Positions 1 to 9,272 of a DNA stretch of 64,000 nt are shown one piece after another (the first letter of the stretch is position 1; the number at the start of each line of letters is the position of its first letter). The DNA is taken from contig CAIOZY010000047.1 of the NCBI GenBank assembly GCA_903862935.1, positions 62,001 through 126,000 on the forward strand. Direction: 5' to 3'. The stretch comes from an uncultured Opitutaceae bacterium (GTDB taxonomy: Bacteria; Verrucomicrobiota; Verrucomicrobiia; Opitutales; Opitutaceae). Under the pieces are notes generated by a model that worked only from the letters and a program-made list of their open reading frames with translations, did no database searches and had not been told where the DNA came from. The position numbers were made by a program, and so were the translations under genes.

Positions 1-1875
1 ACGCCCGCGACGCCATTCGTCCGCCTGTCCACGGGGGCCTCGGGGGTCGGCGTGCCGGCCTCCCTGGGTCTGGCTTGGGGCGCGGCCGACATGTTCGGCG
101 CCAACGCCCCCCGCGTCCACATGATCGAGGGAGAGGGCGGCATGACCCCGGGCCGTGTGGCTGAGGCCCTGGCTGCTGCGGGTACCTCGTCCCTGGGCAA
201 CGCGATCCTCCACGTCGACTGGAACCAGTCATCGATCGACTCCAACCGCGTCTGCCGCGACGGAGCCTCGCCCGGCGACTACGTCCAGTGGACCCCCGCC
301 GAACTCGCCTACCTGAACGACTGGAACGTCGTCTTTGTGAGCGACGGTTTCGACTGGCAACAGGTCGCCGCGGCCCAGGCTGCGGCGCTCTCCCTGGACA
401 ACGGCCAGCCGACCGCGGTCGTCTACCGTACGGTCAAGGGGTGGAGGTACGGGATCGAGGGCCGGGCCTCCCACGGGGCCGGGCACACCCTGTGCTCTCC
501 GGGTTTCATGGCGGCAATCGAGCCCCTGCTTTCAAAGCAGATCTGCGACATACCCACCTGCGGCGCGGGCCCGCTGCGCTGCGGGGGAACGAATGCCGCC
601 ATCATCGAGGGCTGCTACTGGGAGACCCTGCAGAAGATCCGCTCCCTGCTCGAAGGACAGCGCCCGATGGTCGAGGCCTTGGCGGGCGCGCTGCGCGCCT
701 CCCGCGACCGCCTGGACAAGCGCGCGCTCAAGCACCGCGACGGAGCCCCTGACGTGGAGAAGATCTACGTGGAGGCGGCAAAGGGAGTCCTTGAGGCCCC
801 ATCCTCATTCGCGCTTGCCCCCGGCTCAAAGGCCACGCTCCGCGACGAGTTCGGGCGCGTGCTTAACTACTTCAACAAGACCTCCGGAGGCGCTGTCGTG
901 GTCGCGTCGGCCGACCTGCTCGGCTCGACAAGCCTGGCGAAGGCCGGAGACGGGTTCCCGGCGGGATTCTACAACCGGCGCACCAACGCGCTCGCACGCC
1001 AGCTCTCCACTGGTGGAATCTGCGAGGACGCCATGACCGCGATCCTCTGCGGAATCTCCACCTTCGGCGGACATATTGGGGCGGGGTCCTCCTACGGGGC
1101 ATTCAGCGCCCCCTTGGGCCACATTGCGGCCCGGTTGCACGCGATCGGTAACCAGGCCCGGGCATCGCTGGACGGCGGTCCGCTGCGCCCGATGTTTGTT
1201 GTCTGCGCCCATGCGGGGGTCAAGACCGGCGAGGACGGGCCCACGCACGCCGACCCGCAGCCCCTGCAGCTGCTGCAGGGAAACTTCCCGGCAGGGACCC
1301 TGATCACCCTCACCCCGTGGGACCCGCGGGAGCTGTGGTTCCTGGTCTCCGCGGCCCTCGCGCGACGGCCCGCCGTCATCGCCCCGTTCGTCACCCGGCC
1401 GCCGGAGGTCGTACTGGACCGGGTTGCCCTGGGCCTACCTCCACCGTCGGCGTCAGCCAAAGGCGTCTACCGGCTGCGCGCCGCGCGGGGCGGCGGCAAC
1501 GGGGCCGTGGTGCTTCAGGGTTGCGGCGTAACCAACGCCTTCCTCACGGGCGCCCTACCCCTTCTCGACCGGGAGGGCATCGACCTGAACGTCTATGTCG
1601 TCACCTCGAGCGAGCTCTTCGACGCCCTGTCCGAAGACGAGCGCGAGCAGATCTTCCCAGAGGAGCACCAAGCCGAGGCCATGGGGATCACGGACTTCAC
1701 GCTTCCCACGATGGAGCGCTGGATCCGTTCAGACTACGGGCGGGCCCACACACTCCACCCGTTCCACGAGGGGCACTTCCTCGGAAGCGGGGCGGCGGCG
1801 ATGGTGATGTCCGAGGCCGGACTCAATGGGGAGAGCCAGTTCGAGCGGATCCGGGCCTACGTCAACGACCGCTGA
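1..1875 (+). CDS. tkt: Transketolase, 3' part (start lies before the window)
   Basis: The frame is open from base 1, so the N-terminus is missing; about 624 residues are present. Near the start, EGEGGMTPGRV followed about 30 residues later by DWNQ resembles the thiamin-diphosphate/metal motif (classically GDG...N). The pyrimidine domain carries GGICEDAM, placing the expected catalytic Glu, and DGPTHADPQPLQ matches the DGPTH transketolase signature. The C-terminal domain follows from about residue 480. Known role: two-carbon ketol transfer between sugar phosphates in the non-oxidative pentose phosphate pathway, in the cytoplasm. The motifs deviate from the common TktA type, so this is a divergent branch; a specialised ketolase is a weaker alternative. 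It ends convergently with gmd at a small hairpin. Confidence 0.88.
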   Translation, partial: TPATPFVRLSTGASGVGVPASLGLAWGAADMFGANAPRVHMIEGEGGMTPGRVAEALAAAGTSSLGNAILHVDWNQSSIDSNRVCRDGASPGDYVQWTPAELAYLNDWNVVFVSDGFDWQQVAAAQAAALSLDNGQPTAVVYRTVKGWRYGIEGRASHGAGHTLCSPGFMAAIEPLLSKQICDIPTCGAGPLRCGGTNAAIIEGCYWETLQKIRSLLEGQRPMVEALAGALRASRDRLDKRALKHRDGAPDVEKIYVEAAKGVLEAPSSFALAPGSKATLRDEFGRVLNYFNKTSGGAVVVASADLLGSTSLAKAGDGFPAGFYNRRTNALARQLSTGGICEDAMTAILCGISTFGGHIGAGSSYGAFSAPLGHIAARLHAIGNQARASLDGGPLRPMFVVCAHAGVKTGEDGPTHADPQPLQLLQGNFPAGTLITLTPWDPRELWFLVSAALARRPAVIAPFVTRPPEVVLDRVALGLPPPSASAKGVYRLRAARGGGNGAVVLQGCGVTNAFLTGALPLLDREGIDLNVYVVTSSELFDALSEDEREQIFPEEHQAEAMGITDFTLPTMERWIRSDYGRAHTLHPFHEGHFLGSGAAAMVMSEAGLNGESQFERIRAYVNDR

Positions 1876-1908
1876 CGGAGTAGAAATAGGAGTCGCCTAA
1901 GAGAGCCT

Positions 1909-1925
1909 GAACCCTGCCGGGGTTC
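1909..1925. terminator. Hairpin between convergent transketolase and gmd
   Basis: GAACCC (1909-1914) and GGGTTC (1920-1925) form a perfect 6-bp stem with loop TGCCG. It sits in the 57-base gap between two convergent stop codons. Neither strand has a U-tract, so it is only a candidate bidirectional terminator. Confidence 0.4.
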
Positions 1926-1932
1926 TGGAGTC

Positions 1933-2925
1933 CTACGCGCCCGGCCGCTGGGCCTCGAGGTCGGCGTCGACCATGATCCCGGCCAGTTCCGCCATGCGGG
2001 TCTTGGGCTCCCACCCCAGACGGGCCTTTGCCTTGGAGGGGTCTCCCACCAGACCGTTTACCTCCGTCGGGCGGACGAAGCGCTCCTCGAAGATGACATG
2101 ACTGCGCCAGTCAAGGGCCACCCTTGCGAAGGCCGCGCTGAGGAAGTCCCGGATCGAGTGGCTCTGGCCGGTCGCAAGCACGTAGTCGTCAGGCTCGGGC
2201 TGCTGGAGCATGCGCCACATCCCCTCGACGTATTCGGGCGCGTAACCCCAGTCCCGGCGCACGTCCAGGTCGCCCAGGTTTAGCTTGTCCTGGAGGCCCA
2301 GCTTGATCCGGGCCGCAGCGAGGCTGATCTTGCGTGTCACGAAATTTTCGCCGCGGCGGGGCGACTCGTGGTTGTAGGCGATGCCGTTGCAGACAAACAG
2401 TCCGTAGGCCTTGCGGTAGACCCGGCACAGGTGAACGGCGAACGCCTTCGCGCATCCGTAGGGGTTCCCCGGGCGGGTCGGGGTCTCCTCGTTCTGCGGC
2501 GAGGACTCCGGCGTGCCAAAGATCTCGGAACTGGCCGCGTGGTAAAACCTCACCGGGTAATCCTGGTCACGCAGGATCTCGAGCAGCCCCAAGGTGGCGT
2601 TTCCGACCTCGTGGCAGGTGACTTCTGGAATCTCAAAACTCAACCCCACGTGGCTCTGCCCCGCCAGATGGTAGACCTCGGAGGGCCTGACCTGGCGGAA
2701 GATCCGCCGGAGCGCCGTCGCGTCCTGCAGGTCGCCATAGTGAAGGAACAGGGACTTGCCGTAAACCGCCGGGTCATGCCGCAGGTGCTCGATACGGGAC
2801 CGGTTGAACATGCTGGCCCGGCGCACAAGCCCGTGTACTAGGTAGCCCTGCCGGAGCAGGAGTTCGGCGAGATACGAGCCGTCCTGCCCTGTTATCCCGG
2901 TTATGAATGCTACGGGCTGCGCCAT
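1933..2925 (-). CDS. gmd: GDP-mannose 4,6-dehydratase
   Basis: Converts GDP-D-mannose to GDP-4-keto-6-deoxy-mannose, a precursor of GDP-fucose, GDP-rhamnose and related surface sugars, in the cytoplasm. The 330-residue protein starts with the Rossmann motif GITGQDGSYLAE (residues 10-21), characteristic of GMD, and has ASSEIFG (catalytic Ser/Glu region) and YGCAK (YxxxK). NHESPRRGENFVTRK is also typical of the family. I chose the ATG at 2925 because the Rossmann strand follows directly; an ATG at 2961 would add 12 unconserved residues. Length is close to the family norm. No sugar-nucleotide partner gene is adjacent, so the final sugar cannot be told. It lies downstream of, and in the same direction as, the helicase. 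Confidence 0.93.
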   Translation of the reverse strand: MAQPVAFITGITGQDGSYLAELLLRQGYLVHGLVRRASMFNRSRIEHLRHDPAVYGKSLFLHYGDLQDATALRRIFRQVRPSEVYHLAGQSHVGLSFEIPEVTCHEVGNATLGLLEILRDQDYPVRFYHAASSEIFGTPESSPQNEETPTRPGNPYGCAKAFAVHLCRVYRKAYGLFVCNGIAYNHESPRRGENFVTRKISLAAARIKLGLQDKLNLGDLDVRRDWGYAPEYVEGMWRMLQQPEPDDYVLATGQSHSIRDFLSAAFARVALDWRSHVIFEERFVRPTEVNGLVGDPSKAKARLGWEPKTRMAELAGIMVDADLEAQRPGA

Positions 2926-4256
2926 GTTCGGCAGGTTGTGGGAAACTGGGCGGCCGGACAATCCCGGACCTTAAGGGCCCGGGGGACTCGCAAGTTCACC
3001 GGAACCGGCGGCGCCCTCCGTGCCCGGAATGACCCTGCCAGCCCGAGCCCCCCCCCCCGCCGGGGACCGCGGCCCTGGCTGGGCCCGCCTCCCGAGGGTT
3101 GCTGGGGACGTGCGGAGAAGGCCTTGTAGGGAAATCCGGTCAGGCGCATCTCCTCGATCCCCTGGCCGATGAAGCGCTCGATGTCGCGAATATTGGACCT
3201 GTCCTCCGGGGTGACCAGCGTGCAGGCGTCGCCGACCGCCTGGGCGCGGCCCGTCCGTCCAATCCGGTGAACGTAGTCCTCGGGGTTCTCGGGCACGTCG
3301 TAGTTTATCACATGGGTAATCCCCGCCACGTCGATTCCCCGGGCCGCGATGTCGGTGGCGACCATGATCTCGTACTTGCCGCTGCGGAAACCCTCAAGGG
3401 CCTCCAGCCGCTGGTTCTGCGAGCGGTTGGCGTGCAGGACGGCCACCGAGTGGTTGGCAGCGGACAGTTTGCGGGCGATCTTGTCGGCCCCGTGTTTGGT
3501 ACGGCTGAAAACCAGGACACTGTCGAAGCCCGCCTGTCCCAGCAGGGCAAGAAGCAGGTCGAACTTCTGGTCGAAGGACACCGGGTAGAGGGCGTGGTTG
3601 ACTGTCTGCGTGACGGAGCGGCTGGCGCCGACCTCGATGCGCTCCGGGCTCCGGAGGGCGAATGCGGCCACCGCTTGGATCTCCGGGGGCACCGTGGCAG
3701 AGAAAAACAGCGTCTGCCGCGCCTTCGGGCAGCGGCCGATGATATTCTTGACCACAGGAAGAAAGCCCATGTCCAGCATGCGGTCGACCTCGTCCAGGAC
3801 GAGGATCGACACCGCTGACAGGTCCATCGTCCTGTCCATGAGGTAGTCCATCAAACGTCCGGGGGTGGCTGCGACGACATCGACCCCCCGCGAAAGCTCC
3901 TGGCGCTGCTTGCCGTACCCGACCCCTCCGAAGACGGCGAGGGTCCGCAGCTTGGTGAACCGGGAAAAGGCGTGAAAGGCCGTCTCCACCTGGGCCGCGA
4001 GTTCGCGCGTCGGCTCGAGGATGAGCACGTGCGGCTTTCCGCGGGGGGCGGCAGGCGGCAGGCTGATCAACCGTGACACGATGGGAAGCCCGAAGGCCGC
4101 CGTCTTGCCCGTGCCTGTCTGGGCGGAGGCGATAAGGTCCTTGCCCGAAAGGACGACCGGAATTGCGCGGATTTGGATGGGCGTGGGGTCTGTGAACCCC
4201 GCCGCCTGGATGCCCCGCAGCACCGGCTCAGCCAGGTTGAATGATTTGAACGGCAT
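2910..4256 (-). CDS. rhlE: DEAD-box RNA helicase, C-terminal tail probably frameshifted
   Basis: ATP-dependent RNA helicase of the RhlE/DeaD type, acting on rRNA or mRNA structures. From the ATG at 4256: Q-motif region PTPIQ, motif I AQTGTGKT, PTRELA, motif II written DEVD rather than DEAD, SAT, and motif VI HRIGRTGR. The start is set by the usual FKSFNL N-terminus. After the core, the tail crosses a run of 11 C on the plus strand (3048-3058), reads on in a non-repetitive frame, and overlaps the gmd start. With 10 G in the gene, the tail would instead be a short Gly/His/Arg-rich end with its stop at 2996-2998, as in many RhlE proteins, and the overlap would vanish. I therefore think the real end is 2996. 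RhlE versus another subfamily is not resolved. Confidence 0.88.
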   Translation of the reverse strand: MPFKSFNLAEPVLRGIQAAGFTDPTPIQIRAIPVVLSGKDLIASAQTGTGKTAAFGLPIVSRLISLPPAAPRGKPHVLILEPTRELAAQVETAFHAFSRFTKLRTLAVFGGVGYGKQRQELSRGVDVVAATPGRLMDYLMDRTMDLSAVSILVLDEVDRMLDMGFLPVVKNIIGRCPKARQTLFFSATVPPEIQAVAAFALRSPERIEVGASRSVTQTVNHALYPVSFDQKFDLLLALLGQAGFDSVLVFSRTKHGADKIARKLSAANHSVAVLHANRSQNQRLEALEGFRSGKYEIMVATDIAARGIDVAGITHVINYDVPENPEDYVHRIGRTGRAQAVGDACTLVTPEDRSNIRDIERFIGQGIEEMRLTGFPYKAFSARPQQPSGGGPSQGRGPRRGGGLGLAGSFRARRAPPVPVNLRVPRALKVRDCPAAQFPTTCRTWRSP

Positions 4257-4324
4257 ACTGGATACGTATGCCCGGATTCGAGCCATTAGCGAGCCCCGTG
4301 TCTCCAGGGGGCCCGACCAGTCCC

Positions 4325-5710
4325 TCAGCCCCGGCTATCCTCCCAGCCTCCGCCGAGGGCCTTGTAGAGGGCAATCGCATCCGCCGACTCCGCCTGCCGG
4401 CTCTGCGCGAGGGCGATCTGCGAGGTGTAGAGCAGGCGCTGCGCATCCAGAACGGAAAGAAAGTCGGCCTGCCCCTCCGAATAAAGGTGTTTGGCCAGGT
4501 CGACCGCGCGCCGGTTCTGGATCACCGCCTCTGCCAGCGCCTTGCCGTGGTCCTGCTCGTTGCCCAGGGCCACAAGCGAGTCTTCGACCTCCTGCAGTGC
4601 CACAAGGACCGTCTTTCGGTAGGTCAGGTAGGATTGGTCCCGCAGGGCCTGCTGCAGCCGGACGTTTGCCAGCGTGCTGCCGCCCTGAAGAATCGGCCAA
4701 GTGACGCCTGGCCCGACCGACCAGGTCCGGTTCCCGGTCGCAAACAGCGTCCTCATCAGGCTTCCCTGATACCCGACCGCGGCCGTCAGAGGGAACTTCG
4801 GGAAGAAGTCGGATACCGCAACGCCGACCTGCGCGGTCGCGGCGTGGAGCTGGGCCTCCGCGGCGTGGATGTCAGGCCGGCGGCGCACGAGGTCGGACGG
4901 CAGTCCGACAGGAATTGCGGGCGGAGCCGGCGGAAGCACGCCGGGCTGTGAAAGCTCCCCAAGCAGCTCGTCCGGGGGCCGGCCGATGAGAACGCTCAGC
5001 GCGTGGATCGCTTGGCGCAGCGCCGTGTCCAGTGGGGAAAGGGTCGCGGCGGTTGTGGCTGCTTGGGCGTCCGCGTTCGCGGCGTCCAGGGCGCTCGAAA
5101 AACCGACCTTAAGCCTCTGGTGGACGATATCAGCGGTGTGCCTCTGGGAGGAGAGGTTCTCCCGTGCGATTGCGATCTGCTCCTGGAAGGACCTCGCCTG
5201 CACATAGTCGAACGCAACCTCCGCCACGAGCGAGACCCGGACATCATCCAGGCCTGCCTTTGCGGCCTCGGATGAGGCCTCAGCCGACTCCACACTGCGG
5301 CGGACTCCGCCGAAGAGGTCGAGTTCCCAGATCGCGTCGAGGCCGGCCTGGAAGGTGTTGGCGGAGGCCCCTCCGGATGTCGCCCCCCTCTGGGCGGATC
5401 CCGAGGCGGTGATCGCGGGCCAAAACCCGCCCGCTGCGACCCTCCGGGCTGCCCGGGCCTGGCGGAGCCGGGACTCGGCGATCTGCACGTCGAGATTGCC
5501 CTTGAGGGCGCGCTCCGCCAGCGACGTCAGCTCAGGATCGTTGAAGCCGTGCCACCACAGGGCCGTGCTTGCCGCGCCGGCGGGCGCACCCGCCCCCCAG
5601 TTCTGGGGAACGTCGGCGACCGGACTGTGGTAGCTTGGGCCGACCGCGCAGCCGCCGCACAGAAGCGCAACCGCGGCGGCGCGCAAAAAGGTTGGCCTTA
5701 GGCTACTCAT
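4325..5710 (-). CDS. Outer-membrane efflux lipoprotein (NodT/OMF family)
   Basis: Outer-membrane channel of a tripartite efflux pump, here most likely for the MacAB-type transporter encoded just upstream. The 461-residue protein starts at the ATG at 5710 with a lipoprotein signal, lipobox LLCGGC (Cys about residue 21), then AVGPSYHSP, the typical N-terminus of RND/MacAB-associated outer-membrane factors. Two long Ala-rich coiled repeats follow (around 60-230 and 260-450), with [16 protein letters not shown], a hallmark of the second OEP repeat. Its start overlaps the macB stop by 8 bases, implying translational coupling. An upstream ATG at 5773 lies inside macB and lacks a signal peptide. Substrate is unknown. 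Confidence 0.92.
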   Translation of the reverse strand: MSSLRPTFLRAAAVALLCGGCAVGPSYHSPVADVPQNWGAGAPAGAASTALWWHGFNDPELTSLAERALKGNLDVQIAESRLRQARAARRVAAGGFWPAITASGSAQRGATSGGASANTFQAGLDAIWELDLFGGVRRSVESAEASSEAAKAGLDDVRVSLVAEVAFDYVQARSFQEQIAIARENLSSQRHTADIVHQRLKVGFSSALDAANADAQAATTAATLSPLDTALRQAIHALSVLIGRPPDELLGELSQPGVLPPAPPAIPVGLPSDLVRRRPDIHAAEAQLHAATAQVGVAVSDFFPKFPLTAAVGYQGSLMRTLFATGNRTWSVGPGVTWPILQGGSTLANVRLQQALRDQSYLTYRKTVLVALQEVEDSLVALGNEQDHGKALAEAVIQNRRAVDLAKHLYSEGQADFLSVLDAQRLLYTSQIALAQSRQAESADAIALYKALGGGWEDSRG

Positions 5711-7832
5711 AGCGCAGGGCCTCGATGGGGTTGAGCCGGGATGCCTTCCATGCCGGATAGTATCCAAACACAATGCCGACCGTCGCGGAGACGGTCACCG
5801 CGGCGACGATAGCCGGCACCGACAGGAGTGTCGGCCAGCCCAAAAGAGCCGTGACCGCGATTGATGCCCCCCTCCCAACCACGATCCCAGCGACCCCCCC
5901 CGCAAGGCACAGGACAATCGCCTCGGCCAGGAACTGCCTGAGAATGTCCCGCTGGCGGGCCCCCACGGCCATCCGGGTGCCTATCTCGCGGGTCCGCTCG
6001 GTCACAGACACCAGCATGATGTTCATGATTCCGACCCCGCCGACGACGAGGGAGATCAGCGCCACGACCAGCAGGAGGTTCGTCATGACCCGGCTCGTCG
6101 AAGCCAGGGCCTGGGAGATTTCGGTGAGGTCGCGGATCCTGAAATCATCCGCCGCACCGCGCTGGATGCGATGCCTTTCTCTCATCAGGCCCGTGATCTG
6201 GGCGATGGCGTCAGGAGTGTCCTGCGCGCTCAGGGCGGAGACCCAGATGTCGTCGACGTCCGCGAATCGCGTGATCTGGAGCATGTCGGCCGCCTGGAGG
6301 GCGGACTGCTGGGGGTAGAACTGGACCTGCTGGTTGGGGTAGGACTGGCTGAGGGTATTGACCTGGCCGAGCGCCGCGGCCGCCGTCCCCGAGGTGGCCT
6401 GCCGGTCTCCGTTGATCCGGAACTTGATCGTGGTCCACGGGGCGATCATGTAGTCGTCCTGATCCCTGCCGGACATGCTCGTCCCCTTGGGGCTCAGGAC
6501 GCCGACGATCTTCATCGAGACGTTCTTCACCCTCACCTGCTTGCCCAGCGGCGGTTCGTTGCCGAAGAGCTGCCGGACCACCGTCTGTCCGATCAAGCAG
6601 ACCGGGGCGGCGCTCCGGACGTCGTCCGCGGTGAACGGCGCGCCGTCGCTCAGCTCCCACTTGCGGATCGATAGGTAGTCCGGGTTCGTCCCGAGGATAT
6701 TGTTGGGCGACCAGTTGCGGCTTCCGTAGATCACCTGGACCCGGCAGTCCAGGCTGGGGGCCACCCACCGGATGGCGCTGCATTCGCGGCGGATGGCGTC
6801 GGCGTCGTCATAGGTCACGGAGACCTGCCCTCCGCTGCCCGAGCTGACGCCGTTGATGACCGCCTCGTTGTTGTCGATCTGGATGACGTTGGCCCCGAGG
6901 CTAGCGATCGTTTGCTCAATCATGCTCGAGGAACCCCGGCCGATCTCCATCATCGCGATCACCGCGGCGATACCGATGATGATTCCCAGGCATGTCAGGA
7001 CGGACCTCATGACGTTGCGGCGCAGGGCCCGCAGGGCGGTGCGGAGGGTCCTCCAGCCCGACTTGACCGCCGGCCAGTCGATCCGGGGATGACCGGGCGG
7101 CAGCGGGGCCGGGGGCGGGGCCGGCGCCGCCGCTTTCCCCACTGCGGTCGCCCCGTCTTCAACGATGACACCGTCCTTGATTCGGATGATCCGCTTGGCG
7201 TGGTGGGCCACGTTGTCGTCGTGGGTGACGAGGATAATGGTGATCCCGGCCTCCGTATTCAGCTTTTGAAGGATCCTTAGGACGTCCTCCGTCGTGCGGG
7301 AGTCGAGATTTCCGGTGGGTTCATCCGCGAAAAGGAGCGGCGGCTGGCTGATCAGGGCGCGGGCGATGGCCACACGCTGCTGCTGGCCTCCGGACAACTG
7401 GGATGGCTCGTGATCCATCCGGTCTCCCAGTCCGACAAGCTGGAGCATCTCGGTCGCGCGGCGGCGGCATTCCTCCTCGGACGGATGGGCCGGCGAATAC
7501 GTCAGCGGGACTAGGGCGTTGTCCAGGGCGCTCGTCCGGGCTAGCAGGTTGAAATTCTGGAACACGAACCCGATTCTGGAGTTGCGAATGCGCGCTCGGT
7601 CATCGGCCGACGCCGAGGAGATCTCCCTGCCATCGAACCAGTATTGCCCCGAGGTCGGTTGGTCCAGGCAGCCAAGGATGTTCATTAGCGTGCTCTTCCC
7701 GGATCCGCTCACGCCGACCAACGCGATGAACTCCCCGCGCTCGACCCGAAGCGAGACGCCCTGCAGGACCGGAATCTCCATGTCGCCGCGGAGGTACGTC
7801 TTGCAGATCGAGTCTAGCCGGATGAGTTCCAT
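5703..7832 (-). CDS. macB: MacB-type ABC transporter, fused ATPase and permease
   Basis: Inner-membrane ATP-driven exporter of the MacB mechanotransmission class. The 709-residue protein has an N-terminal nucleotide-binding domain: Walker [10 protein letters not shown], signature LSGGQQQR, Walker [13 protein letters not shown] and the switch His in LVTHD. A linker of about 40 residues, Pro/Ala-rich, leads to one membrane helix (near residue 285), a large periplasmic domain, and three C-terminal FtsX-type helices. I chose the ATG at 7832, at the usual MELIRL start; the longer frame would run into the macA end. It lies 28 bases after macA and overlaps the outer-membrane factor gene. MacB homologues export macrolides, lipopeptides or toxins; the substrate here is not evident. 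Confidence 0.94.
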   Translation of the reverse strand: MELIRLDSICKTYLRGDMEIPVLQGVSLRVERGEFIALVGVSGSGKSTLMNILGCLDQPTSGQYWFDGREISSASADDRARIRNSRIGFVFQNFNLLARTSALDNALVPLTYSPAHPSEEECRRRATEMLQLVGLGDRMDHEPSQLSGGQQQRVAIARALISQPPLLFADEPTGNLDSRTTEDVLRILQKLNTEAGITIILVTHDDNVAHHAKRIIRIKDGVIVEDGATAVGKAAAPAPPPAPLPPGHPRIDWPAVKSGWRTLRTALRALRRNVMRSVLTCLGIIIGIAAVIAMMEIGRGSSSMIEQTIASLGANVIQIDNNEAVINGVSSGSGGQVSVTYDDADAIRRECSAIRWVAPSLDCRVQVIYGSRNWSPNNILGTNPDYLSIRKWELSDGAPFTADDVRSAAPVCLIGQTVVRQLFGNEPPLGKQVRVKNVSMKIVGVLSPKGTSMSGRDQDDYMIAPWTTIKFRINGDRQATSGTAAAALGQVNTLSQSYPNQQVQFYPQQSALQAADMLQITRFADVDDIWVSALSAQDTPDAIAQITGLMRERHRIQRGAADDFRIRDLTEISQALASTSRVMTNLLLVVALISLVVGGVGIMNIMLVSVTERTREIGTRMAVGARQRDILRQFLAEAIVLCLAGGVAGIVVGRGASIAVTALLGWPTLLSVPAIVAAVTVSATVGIVFGYYPAWKASRLNPIEALRYE

Positions 7833-7860
7833 GGGCTGTCGCCTTGTTGTCCCGCCCGTC

Positions 7861-9147
7861 CTAGTGCCTCTGCGGGACTGGCATGAACGGGTTGGCCGCG
7901 CCACCCGACTGCGACCGGCCGATCTCGCCGGTGATGACCTCCTGGTCCTCGGCGAGGGAGGGGGCGGAGACGGCGGTGCTGACTCCGTCCGAGGCGCCGA
8001 CCGCGACGTCCACGGGGCGCGCGTAATCTCCGTCCTTCAGCCATACCGTGCCGCGGACTCCTTGGCCCGCTCCAGCGGTCGCCTCAATGGGTTTCCAGGA
8101 GCGGCTATCCGGGGAAACCTCGGCAAGGGAGGACGGAAGCCAGCGCAGTGCGGAGTTCGGCGCCAGCAGCGCCCGAGAATCCTTGCGCACCACAAAACGC
8201 ACGCTGGCTGTCAGATAGGGAAGCAGGAGTTTCTGGGGGTTCTCGGTATTCACCTCGACGGTGTACATGACCACGTTCTGCGTCATGGTGGCGTTCAGGC
8301 GCACCTTGCCGACCGTGCCCGAGAACTCCCTTCCGGGAAACGTGTCACAGGTGAATACAACCGGGGCCCCGGGCACGATGCGTCCGATGTCGGCCTCGTT
8401 CACGCCGACCCAGATCTGCATCTTGGTAAGGTCCTTGGCGATGAGGAACAGGCTTGGCGCGTTCAGGCTTGCCACCACCGTCTGTCCCGCGTTCACCCGC
8501 CGGTCGATGATGACCCCCGCCACCGGCGACTTGATAGTGCAGAAGGCCAGGTTTCGTTCCGCCTTGTCGAGGGTGGCCCTAGCCTGAACGGTGGCCGCCT
8601 TTGCCTGGGCTAGGGCCGCCTCGCCCACGGCGACATTGGCCACCGCAATGTCATAGCTGGCCTTGTATGAATCATACACAGTCCGGGCCAGAGCCTCGGA
8701 GGGGCCAAGCTCCTCCGCCCTCTTCCAGTCCGCCGACGCCTGGCTCGCCTTGGCCTTGAGCTGGGCCAAATTGGCGGCGGCGCTCAGTTCCCCGGCGAGG
8801 TCCTGCTCCACCTGGGCCCGGGAAAGAGCCAGGTCGGCCGCGTAGACCGACTCGTCAATCTTGGCGAGAACGGTTCCCTCCTCAACGGAGGATCCGTAGT
8901 CGATCATCTTCCCGCTCTTGTCCGTACCAAAGGAGCTGATCTGGCCGGCCACCTGGGCTCCGACATCGACGACCTCCTCCGGCTCTATGGTGCCGGTGGC
9001 GCTGATCGTCGTCGCGACGTCACCCCGGGTGATCCGGGCAGTCCTAAACGCCGTATCCTGTCCCGTATGGCTCCGCCACACCCAAGCGCAAATTCCTAAG
9101 GCTACGACAGCGGCAGCGATTCCAATCATCCTCTTCCGTGAAAACAT
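7861..9147 (-). CDS. macA: MacA-type periplasmic adaptor
   Basis: Membrane-fusion protein linking MacB to the outer-membrane channel. The 428 residues begin with [18 protein letters not shown], an uncleaved membrane anchor, followed by the barrel-sandwich start [20 protein letters not shown], typical of MacA. Residues about 95-175 form an Ala/Lys/Glu-rich alpha-helical hairpin, and the lipoyl half continues with [20 protein letters not shown]. First gene of the macA-macB-OMF operon, so its promoter should lie in 9148-9272. No regulator is adjacent. Confidence 0.93.
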   Translation of the reverse strand: MFSRKRMIGIAAAVVALGICAWVWRSHTGQDTAFRTARITRGDVATTISATGTIEPEEVVDVGAQVAGQISSFGTDKSGKMIDYGSSVEEGTVLAKIDESVYAADLALSRAQVEQDLAGELSAAANLAQLKAKASQASADWKRAEELGPSEALARTVYDSYKASYDIAVANVAVGEAALAQAKAATVQARATLDKAERNLAFCTIKSPVAGVIIDRRVNAGQTVVASLNAPSLFLIAKDLTKMQIWVGVNEADIGRIVPGAPVVFTCDTFPGREFSGTVGKVRLNATMTQNVVMYTVEVNTENPQKLLLPYLTASVRFVVRKDSRALLAPNSALRWLPSSLAEVSPDSRSWKPIEATAGAGQGVRGTVWLKDGDYARPVDVAVGASDGVSTAVSAPSLAEDQEVITGEIGRSQSGGAANPFMPVPQRH

Positions 9148-9221
9148 GCCTCAAGTAGGTCAGAAGTCTGCCCGTTTGTGAAGCAGGCTTAACCATCCCG
9201 GCGCACGCCCGCCCGGGCTGC

Positions 9222-9240
9222 CGCAGGCCGAAAGCCTGCG
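9222..9240. terminator. Strong GC hairpin between the 447-codon membrane gene frame and macA
   Basis: CGCAGGC (9222-9228), loop CGAAA, GCCTGCG (9234-9240): a perfect 7-bp stem. A weaker neighbour, GGCAG...CTGCC, lies at about 9255-9269. The hairpin follows the stop of the upstream membrane protein gene and precedes macA, both on the minus strand, so it could end the former transcript or sit in the macA leader. There is no U-tract on the minus strand. Confidence 0.45.
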
Positions 9241-9272
9241 ATTCTTTGTGTCAGGCAGACCGCCTGCCCGGC

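Noticed and set aside
3099-3818. Open frame of 239 codons on the plus strand inside the helicase
   Set aside because: Antisense shadow of a conserved helicase in high-GC DNA; no motif, start site or signal of its own.
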